DNA of 64,000 bases, taken from NCBI RefSeq assembly GCF_052857255.1, contig NC_135498.1:86376639-86440638 (forward strand). Direction: 5' to 3'. Position 1 is the stretch's first letter. Each line of letters starts with the position of its first letter. Under the pieces are notes generated by a model. It had not been told where the DNA came from, ran no database searches, and saw only the letters and a list, made by a program, of their open reading frames with translations. This DNA is from Amblyomma americanum (taxonomy: Eukaryota; Arthropoda; Arachnida; Ixodida; Ixodidae). The position numbers and the translations under genes are program-made. This document shows, piece after piece, positions 51,530-61,997 of this stretch.

Positions 51530-52520
51530 TCATAATCTTCAGCCTGACTACACCCACTGCAGGCGAAAGGCCTTTCCATGTCTCTCCAATTAACCCTGTC
51601 CTTTGCCTGTTACGCCCACCCTATGCGTGCAAACTTCCTAATCTGATCCGCCCAGCAAATCTTTTGCCGCTCCCTGCTACGCTTGCCTTCACTTGGAATC
51701 CACTCCGTAAGCTTTAAGAACCAGCGATAATCTTGCCTTCGCATTACGTGCCCTGTCCAAGCGCATTTGTTCATCTTCATTTCGGCTTGGATGCCATTAA
51801 CAAGAGTTTGTTCCCTCATTCACTCTGCCGCTTCCGGTCTGTTAACGTTATTCATATTTTTTCATTCCATGGCTCTATGCGTTGTCCTTAACATCTGCAT
51901 AACCCTTTTCGTTAGCAACCACGTTTCTGCTCCATAGGCGAGTATCGGCAAGATACATCTGATGTACTTTCTTTTCTTGAAGTATATTGGTAACCGGCTC
52001 TTCATGTTGTCAGCGAAGCTGCCATATGTGCTTCACCCCATTCTTATCCTTCTCGTTAATTCCCTGTCCTGATATGGATCAGCGGTCACTACCTGCCTAA
52101 AGTAGGCGTATTCCTTTAGAACTTCCAGCACATCGCTTGCAATTGTGAACTGCTGTTCCCTTGCTAGACTCCTCAACATTTCTTGGTTTTCTGCAAGGAA
52201 AATTTTAGACCCACCGATGTGCTCTGTGTTTCTAACTCAGTGATATTGATTTGTAGTTTATCTTCTTAGTGACTTAGCAAGGCAATGTCATCAGCGAATT
52301 GCACATTTTTTAGCTATTCTTCATTATTTATTACCCCCTACTGCTGTCAATTCAAGCCTCGGAATACCCCAAGTAAACAGGCGGTGAATAGCACTGGCGA
52401 GATCAAGTCTCCTTATCTGACGCCGTTACATATTGGAATCTTATTGCTGACTTTATGGAGTATTATGGTCGCTGCTGCTGTTCCTACATATTTCTTACGC
52501 TATTTTAAAATAAGGCTCTT
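51530..52520 (-). repeat. RTE LINE remnant, uninterrupted (empty site)
   Basis: Partner of 28,595-29,019 plus 34,548-35,345. Reads straight across the place where unit 1 has the Gypsy element (CTCCATAGGCGAGTATCGGCAAG at about 51,928-51,950) and the place of the SINE at 34,813. Frames are broken. Confidence 0.8.
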
Positions 52521-52696
52521 GTGGAAAGGAGGAAGAAACGGCTGAGCACTTCACACCTTTCTCGAAAGAGCCTCATCCCACAGTGGAATGCAGCGAGTCT
52601 GATTAAATCAAATGATATGGGTTTAAGTATGGTGAAGTAAAAGTAGATTTTAAGCGGGTAGAAGTAACCAAGGGAAGGTTATCTGATTGGTGGCTA

Positions 52697-52757
52697 AAAG
52701 TCTATCCATCCATTCATTCATCCGTCCGTCCATCCATCTATACACCAATCCACCCAT
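52697..52757. repeat. (CATC)n microsatellite
   Basis: Imperfect CATC/CATT/CGTC tetranucleotide run between the RTE remnant and the LTR 3 leader. Confidence 0.85.
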
Positions 52758-52764
52758 CAATGCG

Positions 52765-53015
52765 AAGGGAGTTGGCGGAACTGGGGGCTCGTCCTCCGTT
52801 TCGAAGCGCAAGGCGCTGGCGTCGCGACTTGAAGGGGGCCCCCGGAACATGGAAGGCTTCTTAGCACATCCACCACATGTCGCGAAGTGGTGACTACAAT
52901 CCGGAGAAACGAACGACAGCGAAAATGGCGTCTAAACAAAACTCTATTTTTGGGCTGACTTTCGTGCTCAAAGGACGGAATCACTCGGTGGCGGCGTAGC
53001 AACAAGCCTGCTCGT
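52765..53015 (-). repeat. LTR 3 plus leader of family X, truncated
   Basis: Leader words CGAGCCCCCAGTTCC and the LTR end CGCGACA on the minus strand, then about 135 bp of LTR before the Penelope-like element cuts in at about 53,016. Confidence 0.7.
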
Positions 53016-54584
53016 ACAACATGAACTGGTGGGCGAGTTCGTCAGGCATAGTTCTTGTAAACCAGCGCAACGGCCCGAAGCCAAAGAGAAAGGGACAAAA
53101 CACAGCGCTGAACTAACAACAGAATAGATTTATTCAGGGCAACATGCAGTGGTTAAATACACGCTGGTATCACAAAATAACGGAAAAACAGAAAAAAACA
53201 AGACAAAATAAGAAAAAATATATATCGTTTCACAGCCTATCATTGTGATTGTGCGAAAGCTTTGCCGAAACACGTAATCTATGACAATAGGTATCCGTGT
53301 TCTTTTTCCGAGATAGCAACAGAAGGGGTGCTTATGCATTTCGTACCTATCGTCATGATTTCTGATGCCTCAATAATCTCCCTGGTGAGCTGGTCTTTGC
53401 TTTTTGCTATAATTTTACTGCTCTTGAACATTGGGCGGCATGAGCAATCGCGACAGTGAATCCCGACATGGCGGACGGCATTCTTCACATTATTGTGGTG
53501 TTCCTTAATTCTTTCATTTAAACACTGACCTGTTTGGCCAACGTACGACCGACCACAAGACAGAGGAATTGAATATACCAAGTTGTCTTGGCACTGAACA
53601 AATTTCTTCTCATGCTTCGTCGTGCACACAGGAGCATCGCGACGTGTTTTGTTTGGCCGATTTACACGCGCACGTAAGTTCCGCAGTTTTACAGGGGCTG
53701 AAAACACATCTACTCCAGCTCGTTTTCCTATTCTTTTCAAATTGTGCGATAAAAAATGGATGTAAGGAATTACGGATACATTTTTTCCTCGGCTAACTTC
53801 GTTGGCAGTAGCTCCAAGTTTCAACTTCTTGAGCATTCCCTCCGCTACCGAAGTTAACAAGTGAAGCGGGTATCCTGCAGCAACAAGCCTTTCAACCTGG
53901 CATGAAAAACTGTGCGTGTCCTTATGCCTACAAGATTTTTTTCATGGCATTGCCGATACAAGATGCGGCAATGCTTCGTTTCACTAGCTTAGATTGCGAA
54001 GAGCAGTATGGAAGTAGAGGCTTCCTGCTTCTAGGTTCAAAGGCCCAGCATACATGAACATCATTAAAAAACAGAGTAAGGTCTAAACATTTTATGGAGT
54101 CATTAACTGGCACTTCATGAGTTATTTCCAGAAGCGACTTAACGTCTGCAAAGACAGAACAAAGTTAAGTCACCGCTGCAGGAAGATTTTCAGGTTCACA
54201 TTCAAGTAATATAAGGTAATCATCTACGAAGCGGAACACTTTTTAACATTTGATCCCTTGAGGCGAATATCGAGTGCTCTGTTATTCATAGCTAAATACA
54301 AATCGGTGAGCGATGGCGCTATACACGCTCCTATGCATATTCCTTCCTTTTGAATGAAAACGCGCCCATCCCATTCTGCATAGGTAGACTCTAGGTAGGT
54401 TTGTGTCAGTTCTAAAAAGTTTCCTACGGGAAATGCCAGAAGCATTCTGAAACGCAATGGCACCATAATCGTCTATGACTTCACTAATGCACGGTAACAT
54501 TTTGTCATGAGGAATGGAGTAATACAGGTCTTTGATATCAATTGAAAAAGCGCGCACCTGCTTGCAGCTATGGTTGGTAGGTAG
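53016..54584 (-). mobile_element. Penelope-like element, 5' part missing
   Basis: Minus strand with the C-terminal half of a Penelope reverse transcriptase followed by a GIY-YIG endonuclease and a 3' UTR. Its 5' end is cut by the I-like LINE at 54,585. Penelope elements are a class distinct from LTR and ordinary non-LTR elements. Confidence 0.82.
53279..54584 (-). pseudogene. Penelope reverse transcriptase / GIY-YIG endonuclease, broken
   Basis: RT motifs are readable across frames: AFSIDIKDLYYSIPHDKML (motif A), EGICIGACIAPSLTDLYLA (motif B), FRFVDDYL near 54,230 (motif C, FVDD). After a stretch with stops, 53,279-53,860 is open: a linker (LKKLKLGATANE, PYIHFLSHNLKRIGKRAG) and the GIY-YIG nuclease (YSIPLSCGRSYVGQTGQC, LNERIKEH) with the HCRDCSC zinc-like motif and a final SEKEHGYLL. 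The GIY-YIG core is replaced by VYSIP..YVGQ as usual for the family. Several frameshifts and stops between 53,860 and 54,230 make it inactive. Confidence 0.82.
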
Positions 54585-57101
54585 GAAAAACTTTATTGAA
54601 AATGCCGGCAACCGACGGTTTGACGCGTCGTGACGTTGGCCAAGCGTCGACCCGGTGTTATGCCCTCCTCTGCACTACCCCCGTTCGGCCCGTTTGTGGT
54701 GGGTCGTGAGGCTTGTGCTTTTCGAGCGCACCCCGGGCCTGATGGACGGCCCATAGTTGAATGTCCTTGTCTGCAGACTGCACTGCACTTTGAAGTTCGG
54801 GCGGGTATATCCTTGTGGTAGCCTCGGTCGGGAACCTGGCACAGTCCCACATGATGTGCCATTGGTCCGCCGGACCAGCTGCACAAACATTGCACACATC
54901 GCTCGGATAGAGTTCTGGGTGAAGTACGTGTAGCACTGCCGGGGCGAGGAGTGACCCGGTCTGTATCTGTCTTAGGATGACGGCCTCCTCCCGACTGAGT
55001 GCCGGGTGGGGAGGCGGCATTGTCCGTCGAGCTAGGCGGTAACACATGGTAACTTCGCCATAACTGGTTACGCGGTCCTTGGTTTCGAACCACCACACGG
55101 AACGGTCACTCTCGGGGGCGCGGAGGGTAAGCGCTCGCGCCGCCGAATGGGCCGTCTCGTTGTGGCTCGGCGAGGATGCACACTCGCCCGCGTGCGCCGG
55201 GAACCACTTGATACGGATGGTGCTGCGGCGGTCTTGGGGCTGGAGCTTGCCGATGATGGCGGCCGCCGGCGCGCTCACTCGCCCCTTGGCAAAGTTGCGC
55301 ACGGCGTTCCTCGAGTCACTGAGCACGGTGTGACACTCGGCCTCGGAGATCGCCAGAGCGATGGCAACCTCCTCGGCGTCTGTGGCGTCCGTGCACCGCA
55401 CGCTCGCTGCCGTTGTCGTGGTGCCGGTAGCCGCCGCAACGACCACTGCCGCGAAGCCTTCTCGTTTGTATTCCGCTGCGTCCACGTACCGGGCGTGCGG
55501 GTCTTGGGCGTGTTTCTCGATGAGGGCCTGGGCCCGTGCCTGCCGCCGTTCTTGGTTGTATTCGGGGTGCACGTTCTTCGGGATGGGGTCCACATGGATG
55601 TGAGCCCGCGCCTCCTCGCTGATCTCGCATGGTTGCCGGCTGGGGGTTCGGGGGTTGTAACCCAGGGATGTCAGTATACTGCGCCCCGTCTTGGTGGTAG
55701 AGAGGCGCTCCATTTGCGCGGTGAGCTGCACCTCGGCTATTTCTTCTAGGGTGTTATGGACGCCGAGCTGCAGGAGCCGAGCCGTACTCGTGGTCTCCGT
55801 TAAGCCCAGCGCCGTCTTGTAAGCCCGTCTGATCAGCGTGTTGATCTTGTTCCTGTCAGTGACCTGCCAGTTGAGGTAGGCCGCAACGTAGGCGATGTGA
55901 CTGATCACGAACGACTGGACGAGGCGCACGAGACTGTCTTCACGCATGCCCGCCCGTCGTGTCGAGACTCGGTGTATGAGCCGGATGGCGTCCATTGCCT
56001 TGGTGGTAAGTTTGTTGATGGTCTCGTCGTTGCGGCCGCTCTTGTTTAGCAGCAGGCCCAGGACTCTGATCTTGGGAACTTCGGGGATGCGTTGCCCCGA
56101 TGCGGTCATGATCTTGATGTGATCGCACTCCCGAGGGGGAGCGCGTTTCCGTCCCGGTCGTAATGGTGTGAGGACGAACAGCTCGGATTTGGCGGGCGAG
56201 CACACTATGCCGGTGCCGTCAAGGTGCTGCCCGATGGCGGTAACCGCGGCTTGTAGCTGTTGCTCGATGTTGGCGTCGGTGCCGCCAGCCGCCCACAGGG
56301 TAATGTCGTCGGCGTAGATCGTATGCCGGACGCCGGTCCCCGCTACTGCCCTCGCTACCCCGATCATAACGAGGTTGAAGAGCAACGGCGAGATGACCGA
56401 ACCCTGCGGGGTACCCGTGCTACCGAGCTTGCGTTCGGGGAGTCTGAGGTCTCCGGCGTGCAGTTCCACCGTGCGGTTGGTCAAGAAGTCTTGGATGTAA
56501 TTGTAGCTCGTTACCCCCATGTTGAGTCGTGATACTTGTGCTAATATGGCTGAGTGTTTGACTTTGTCGAATGCGCTTTGTAGATCGAGCCCCAGAATTA
56601 CTTTGCTGTCTTGTGTCTTGTTGTCGACGATTTCTTGTTTTAGTTGTAGCATGGCGTCTTGTGTGCTGAGTCTGTGTCGGAAGCCGATCATCGTGTCCGG
56701 ATAGAGGCCTTCCTTCTCCAGGTATTCCTGCCACCGGTTGGCCACCACGTGCTCCAGCACCTTGCCCACGCAGGATGTAAGCGAGAAGGGACGCAGGTTG
56801 CCGATGTCCGGTGGTTTGCCCGGTTTCGGGATCAGGATTGTTCTTGCCGTTTTCCACTCTCCGGGGAGCTTGCCCGAACGCCAGCATTCGTTGAAGTAAC
56901 GGGTTAGTGCCTCGATCGATGCATTGTCGAGGTTTCGTAGCATCTTGTTGGTAACGAGATCGGGGCCGGCTGCTGAGCGGGTGTTGAGCTCGTGCAGCGC
57001 TACTCGTACCTCTGACACGGTAATGTCTCGGTTGAGCCACGCGTTGGGCAGCCCCCCGTACGGCGGGTGGATTTCCGTTGGCGTGTCCGGCAGATACTTC
57101 A
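54585..57101 (-). mobile_element. I-like LINE, 5' truncated
   Basis: Minus-strand element keeping RT, RNase H and 3' UTR (AATAAAG near 54,590, then TTTTTCCTACCTACC). Inserted into the Penelope-like element. The endonuclease and ORF1 are absent. The 5' edge coincides with the 3' tail of the CR1-like copy c. Confidence 0.78.
54658..57101 (-). CDS. LINE ORF2 fragment: reverse transcriptase and RNase H, open
   Basis: An open frame of 814 codons without an own start (the first element codons follow the tail of the neighbouring LINE). RT at about residues 25-330: KTARTILIPKPGKPPDIGNL, LGLDLQSAFDKVKH, GTPQGSVISPLLFN, YADDITLW. RNase H at about 555-690: ARYVDAAE, DAEEVAIALAISEAE, VLSDSRNAV, IKWFPAHAGE...HNETAHSAA. 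A CNVCAAGPADQWHIMWDC zinc-like motif follows near 740. Same architecture as the LINE at 5,038-10,774 but a clearly different family. Lacking endonuclease and start, it is not expected to move alone. Confidence 0.8.
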
Positions 57102-57123
57102 ATCAATCAATCAATCAATCAAT
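57099..57123 (-). repeat. (ATTG)n tail of CR1-like copy c
   Basis: Six to seven ATCA/ATTG units directly after AATAAAG of the LINE on the minus strand; a simple-repeat 3' tail as in CR1-like elements. Confidence 0.85.
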
Positions 57124-57322
57124 ACTTTATTCAACATCATCAGGATGTTGGGTGCGCCGGAAAAAAGCCAGTGATGAGGCTTGACGAGGCCGACGCACCC
57201 TACAGAGGCAGTTTGGTAGTGACACACATAAACAACAAAAGAAAGAAAGAAACTAAGTTGATACAGAGAAGATCATGGATTAACATTCGAACATTTAGGG
57301 CATGAGGTAGTACAGTTATCAA

Positions 57323-60148
57323 TCAGTTGTTCGTCAACTCTGATTCATCATTTAATTTATGTGGGAGAGTGAAGCGCAACATTTGACAGCCATAATTTGT
57401 GCGCGTCCTAGGTAACAACCATTTCAAAATTGTTCTAGTTGAATACATAGAATGTTTACACTGTAATCTTGACAGCTGAAACATAAAACAGTTGTTTTTA
57501 ATGACGCTTGCCCTGTATCGTTTGCGAAGTAATGTTTTGTATAACTGAGGAAGTGGGATGATGCCTAGTTCTTCACAAATTGGTGCAGAATGTTCGAGTC
57601 GAGGAGCGTTCACAATATTTCTAACAGCTTTCTTTTGTAAACGATGCAAGCGGTTGATGTTAGTGAAAGATGTGGTACCCCAGACCAGTAAACAGTAATC
57701 AACAACAGAAGAAAAAAGTGCGTTATACAGCAATTGCTTTATATGCTTTGGCATAAAATATCGCAGTCGACATAAAATGCCAACGGCCTTAGACAGTTTG
57801 TTAGCCACAATATCAACGTGATCGTTCCAAGTCAAATTTTCATTAAAAAGAACACCAAGACTTTTGACAGTTGGAACTAACTGAATGGATGATGATCCCA
57901 TCCTAAGAAAAAGTGGTGGCAATAAAGTCAGTTTATTGCGAGGTCTAAAAAGCACTGCTTTTGTTTTTTCAGTGTTTATGTTTAAGGAGTTAATTTTGGA
58001 CCATTCATGTAGAGAGTGTAAGCAATCTGCTGCTTGTTGCTCAAGATCTACCAAGTTTGCGGCTCTGAAAAATAAGGAAGTGTCGTCTGCGTAAATGACA
58101 TAACTTGGATGATTGCTTATGCAGACGATGTCATTGATGTAAAGGAGGAAAAGCAGGGGCCCCAGTATACTACCTTGTGGAACGCCTGAAAAGATATGCA
58201 AGGCGTCTGATAAACAGTTGTTTATTATCACCTGTTGCACACGAAAGCCTAGATAAGATTGAATTATTTGAAGAAACTTGCCGCGGAAACCATAGTGCTC
58301 GAGCTTAGCTAACATTATTTTATGATTGATGCGATCGAAAGCTTTAGAAAAATCGACGAAAATTCCTAGCGTAAGTAGTTTCAGCTCAAATGATTCTAAA
58401 ATAAGTTCTTTTTGGGTTAAGAGCGCGGTTTCAGTAGAAAAATGTTTTCGAAAGCCATGCTGGCTGGGATTAATAATGTTATGTTTGCTGCAAAAACCGT
58501 TTATTCGTTTAAACAGTATCTTTTCTAAACACTTTGAGAAAACAGGTAGAATAGAAATAGGTCGATAGTTTGACAGATGATGTTTGTCTCCACCTTTATG
58601 AATAACCGCAACTTTCGCAATCTGCATTCTTTTGGGGAACACTGCTTGCTCTATTCAGCAGTTAAAAATATATTCCAGGACTGGACTAACGATATCGGCT
58701 ACATGTTTGACTGGTAACATTTTCAGGCCGTCAATATCCTGTGCCTTACTGTTGGGCAAGGCCAGGAGATCATTTCTGATTTCATTCGCGTCAGTAGGTG
58801 ACAGGAATGCACTAGAAACAACCCTATCGTCCAGGCATTGCACACTCATTAAATTCCCATTTTGAGCTGCTTGAGACACAAAGTAATTGTTGAAAGTGTC
58901 TGCTAACTCCTTTCCGTTCACAGGTTTGTTGTCGACCAAAATTTCGGACACGCCAGTAGGAGTTGTACCTCGATTTAAAATTTGATTAATGTTGCGCCAC
59001 ACAAGATCAGCCTTTTTAAGCAAGTCACCGTTGAACAGTTTTTCGATGTACTCTTTTTTCGCACGACGAAGGAAGGACGTAACTTGGTTCCGATATGTTT
59101 TAAATTGTTGAAGGTCATCCATTGACCTAGTTTGGACAAAGCGGTTGTACATGTCTGTTTTCCTTTTTATCATCTTTAGGCATTCTGTGGTTATCCACGG
59201 TTTTCGTGCTTTCCGGGGTTTTTGGAAGGTTTCGTAAGGAAAGTTTTCTTCATATTTAGACTTAAATATTGTAATGAACGCATTATAGGCATCGTTAGGA
59301 TCGGTTTCATTGACAACGACACTCCAGTCAATATTCCTTAGTGCAACACGAAAGTGTTTTAATGTGGTAGGATTAATGCGCCGGTATTTTATTACAGTTG
59401 AACTACATTGTTTTTTAGACGTTAAAGAATCGACTATCAGGTATATGGGCAGGTGGTCGCTGATATGAGCAGTAATAACCCCTGATTTCAAACAATCAGC
59501 TGGAAGATTGGTGAAAAAGACGTCGATTGCCGTCGCTGCCTGCAACCGAGTGGGCTCTTTTATAACAGAAATAAAACTATTGCACTGCAATATGGACTCA
59601 ATTTCTAGTTTGTTGGTAGAATATGAGAGCAAATCTACATTGATATCCCCGCCTAGAACAAGATTAAGATTATTTTCTGTTACCCATTCGAGGAATTCGT
59701 CAAGAAAGCTGCTAAAATTGGAGAAGTTGCCTTTAGGCGGCCGGTAGATAACTGTGAAGATATTTCTGCCGTTGCGCACGGAGAGGATTTCATAGTCATC
59801 ATGAACGTAAGTAAACTCGGTGACAAGGCTGTAGCTCAGATCCTTTTCTATCGCTATCATAACACCGCCGCCGCGCTTGTCAGAGCGATTCACTACGTAC
59901 GTGTTGTAGTTTGGCAAGTCCAGTGCTTCACATGTGTTTTGATACCAAGTTTCAGTGATCATTAGTATATTGGAACGAAAGTTAAGCGTGGAAAGAAACG
60001 CTTCAAACTCATCAGCTTTGTTGCGCAACGATTGAGCGTTGATGTGAATGAACGACATTTTCTTGCTCACAGTAGGCGCTATGGATGTGCTAGATGGTCG
60101 TAAGGACGGATACGTTGTCTGGCCCGAGAGAGAACAAAGTGGCTCCAT
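57323..60148 (-). pseudogene. CR1-like ORF2 (copy c): endonuclease and RT, one stop
   Basis: One frame of about 940 codons from ATG 60,148 with a single TGA at 58,655-58,657 (after LEYIFNC). Endonuclease: FIHINAQSLRNK, ITETWY, YRPPKGNF, GGDINVDLL, HISDHLPIY. RT: KRMQIAKVAVIHKGGDKH, LSNYRPISILPVF, IFVDFSKAFDRINH, GVPQGSILGPLLF, YVIYADDTSLFF, SLGVLFNENLTWNDH. No RNase H. All catalytic motifs I can identify are present, so only the stop prevents full translation. Confidence 0.85.
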
Positions 60149-60193
60149 TGTGGGTGCGGAAAAGCAGTATGCCTAAGAGTCGGAGCCAAACCC

Positions 60194-61092
60194 CTATGAA
60201 AGCCGATCGAGGTCACATGCTTTGGACACCACTATCGCCGATGTGCCGTCAGATTTCTGGACCAGTATCTTGCCGTTACTGTGCCAGGCGTATTTGTAGT
60301 CGTGTTGTTTTGTCCATTCTTGTGTTTTTTGCAACAGCTCCCGATTTCGTTTGGTTAGGTTCTCAAGAATATGCACGTTGTCATTTCCATTCCCGATCTT
60401 TTTCCTGCTTTCCCACCATAGGTCACGAGTTTTTTGTTTAGAGAAGCGGCAGATAATAGCAGGGACCTTACCCCGCCTTGACGGCAGCCGGTGTATTGCA
60501 TCCAGGTCGTCATCAGAAAGTTGCGGAAGCTCAATCCTTGCAGCGATAATGTTGATTTTTGCCAAGAGGTCTTCTTTATCTGTTTGAGGTATGCCGTGGA
60601 ACTGTAAGTTGGCTCGCCTATTTCGCCATTCTAATTCGTCTAGCTGGGCTATTAGCGGTTCAGTGTGTTCGTTTTCTTCTAGTTTTTTGACTCGGCTCCT
60701 GATGTCCTTTATCGCGTGCTCGTTTTTATCAACACGGTCCAGTAAGTTAGTCAGTTGATCGGACATGAATTGAACAGACTGCTCTAACCCTTCAACTGTC
60801 TGTTTCAATGGCATCAGTGTTTCCAGTTTGCGATTGATGGCTAGCAACATTTGCCACATGTTCTGCATGCTTGGCTCCATGTCTGCTTTTTCAAACTGTT
60901 GGTTTTCACTGTCTGGTTTTCTACATTTGGGGCATCTCCATGTTTGTCGGTAGTTCTTTTTTTTTTCAGTGTAGTTTTTGACACGCCAGCACACTCGCCT
61001 ACATGGTACACAGCTTTGCATTCACTGCAAGAGAGGCCATCTTCGTCCTCCACCACTAATTGACACGTGGGACATTCGTTATCGTTACACAT
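60194..61092 (-). pseudogene. CR1-like ORF1 (copy c): PHD finger, coiled coil, RNA-binding domain; one frameshift
   Basis: Starts at ATG 61,092. A PHD-type C4HC3 finger spans the first 65 residues (CPTC, CSEC, YHVGEC, WRCPKC). A shift in the A run at about 60,955-60,966 separates its first and last cysteine pairs. A coiled coil follows (LKQTVEGLEQSVQFM, LLDRVDKNEHAIKDI), then an L1-ORF1-like domain (RRANLQFHGIPQTDKEDL, DAIHRLPSRRGKVPAI). PHD fingers usually read histone tails; in ORF1 they may steer RNA or chromatin contacts. Two stops and 45 nt separate it from ORF2 in the same frame. Confidence 0.8.
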
Positions 61093-61187
61093 TGTACACC
61101 TGGCAGCAGCAGCAGCAGTGAGACAATTGACTAGGCTTATTTCTACTGTGAAACAGATACCTGAATTTTTTGGTTGACTCTTGGTCT

Positions 61188-61997
61188 ATGGTGTTGACAC
61201 TGTTGGTTTCAGGAGATGTTGAAGAAAATCCTGGGCCCAAAACCGCAGAAATGTTGCAATTAATCATTGATAATCAGGCTTCATCAGATGCTAAAATGGA
61301 TGCATTAAGAGCTGAAATGACCGAAATGAAAGAAAAATGCGAATAAATGACCACTACACTTACCGTGATTGCAGAATTGAACAAGCGAGTACAAAGCCTA
61401 GAATCCCTTGTTCGTCATCAGGCGGATAAGTTGGTAGAATATGAAAATAGAAGCCGATCCAATAACCTCTTGGTTTTTGGTATCGATGAGGACAAGGGTG
61501 AATCAGACAGCGACCTGAAGCAAGCTGTTATTGAGAATGTATTCAAAGGAACCTTGGGAGTACAAGTGAACTCGATCGACAAAATTCATCGTATTGGCAA
61601 GAAAAAAGACGGTAGTAATCGGCCGGTAATCATGCATTTTTATGATTCGCGGGAAAAACAGTCTGTGATGCAAAACTGTGGCAAGCTGAAAGGCAGCTCG
61701 ATAAGCATAAGTCAAGACTACGCTAAGGAAACTGCAGAAGTACGAAAAAAACTATGGCAAAGCAGTGAAAAGGAACGAGCAAGCGGCAACAAGGTAAAAC
61801 TGGTACATGACAAGCTTAAGATCAACAATCATATCTACGTCTGGGATCGTGAAAGAAATGAACGGTGCCTGTTCCGTACGGAGCAAGATAAGGTTCTTCG
61901 ATTCAAAAAGAGGGGAAAAACTGCTAGCCAGGCATTGATTCAGTTGAAAACTTCAGAGAAGGCTTCTGACACGGATAGCGATTCTTCTCGGTCATAG
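61188..61997 (+). pseudogene. CR1-like ORF1 (copy d) with N-terminal 2A, one internal TAA
   Basis: From ATG 61,188 the frame reads MVLTLLVSGDVEENPGP, a 2A motif, then a 35-residue helical segment (MLQLIIDNQASSDAKMD) to a TAA at 61,344-61,346 that is directly followed by ATG 61,347 in the same frame. From there 216 codons are open: coiled coil (ELNKRVQSLESLVRHQAD), L1-ORF1-like domain (NNLLVFGIDEDKGESD, DKIHRIGKKKDGSNRPVI, KLVHDKLKINNHIYVWDRE) and a serine-rich tail. The TAA may be a mutation, or the first frame may be a separate short ORF with reinitiation (TAAATG). ORF1 ends at TAG 61,995-61,997, with ORF2 continuing in frame. Confidence 0.75.
61200..61238 (+). other. 2A ribosome-skipping motif
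   Basis: Codons for LLVSGDVEENPGP. GDVEENPGP fits the D-(V/I)-E-x-N-P-G-P consensus exactly, with hydrophobic leucines upstream as in active 2A sequences. It would release a short N-terminal peptide between G and P. 2A-like sequences are known in some non-LTR retrotransposons, including L1Tc of trypanosomes. Confidence 0.85.

Larger units (their letters stand above)
35530..53015. repeat. Tandem duplication unit 2 (interrupted)
   Basis: Left part 35,530-37,519 matches 23,630-25,700 of unit 1; right part 48,566-53,015 matches 25,700-35,620. The break falls inside the 3' end of a SINE-B: the left part stops at TGTCCCTCAT and the right part resumes at CATAAACCAAC. About 11 kb of other elements lies between. 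Confidence 0.78.
57099..61092 (-). mobile_element. CR1-like LINE (copy c), PHD-finger ORF1, nearly intact
   Basis: Minus strand: ORF1 61,092-60,194, ORF2 60,148-57,323, 3' UTR with AATAAAG and (ATTG)n tail. One frameshift in ORF1 and one stop in ORF2 are the only breaks seen. It abuts the I-like LINE fragment on its 3' side and lies head to head with copy d. Confidence 0.82.
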
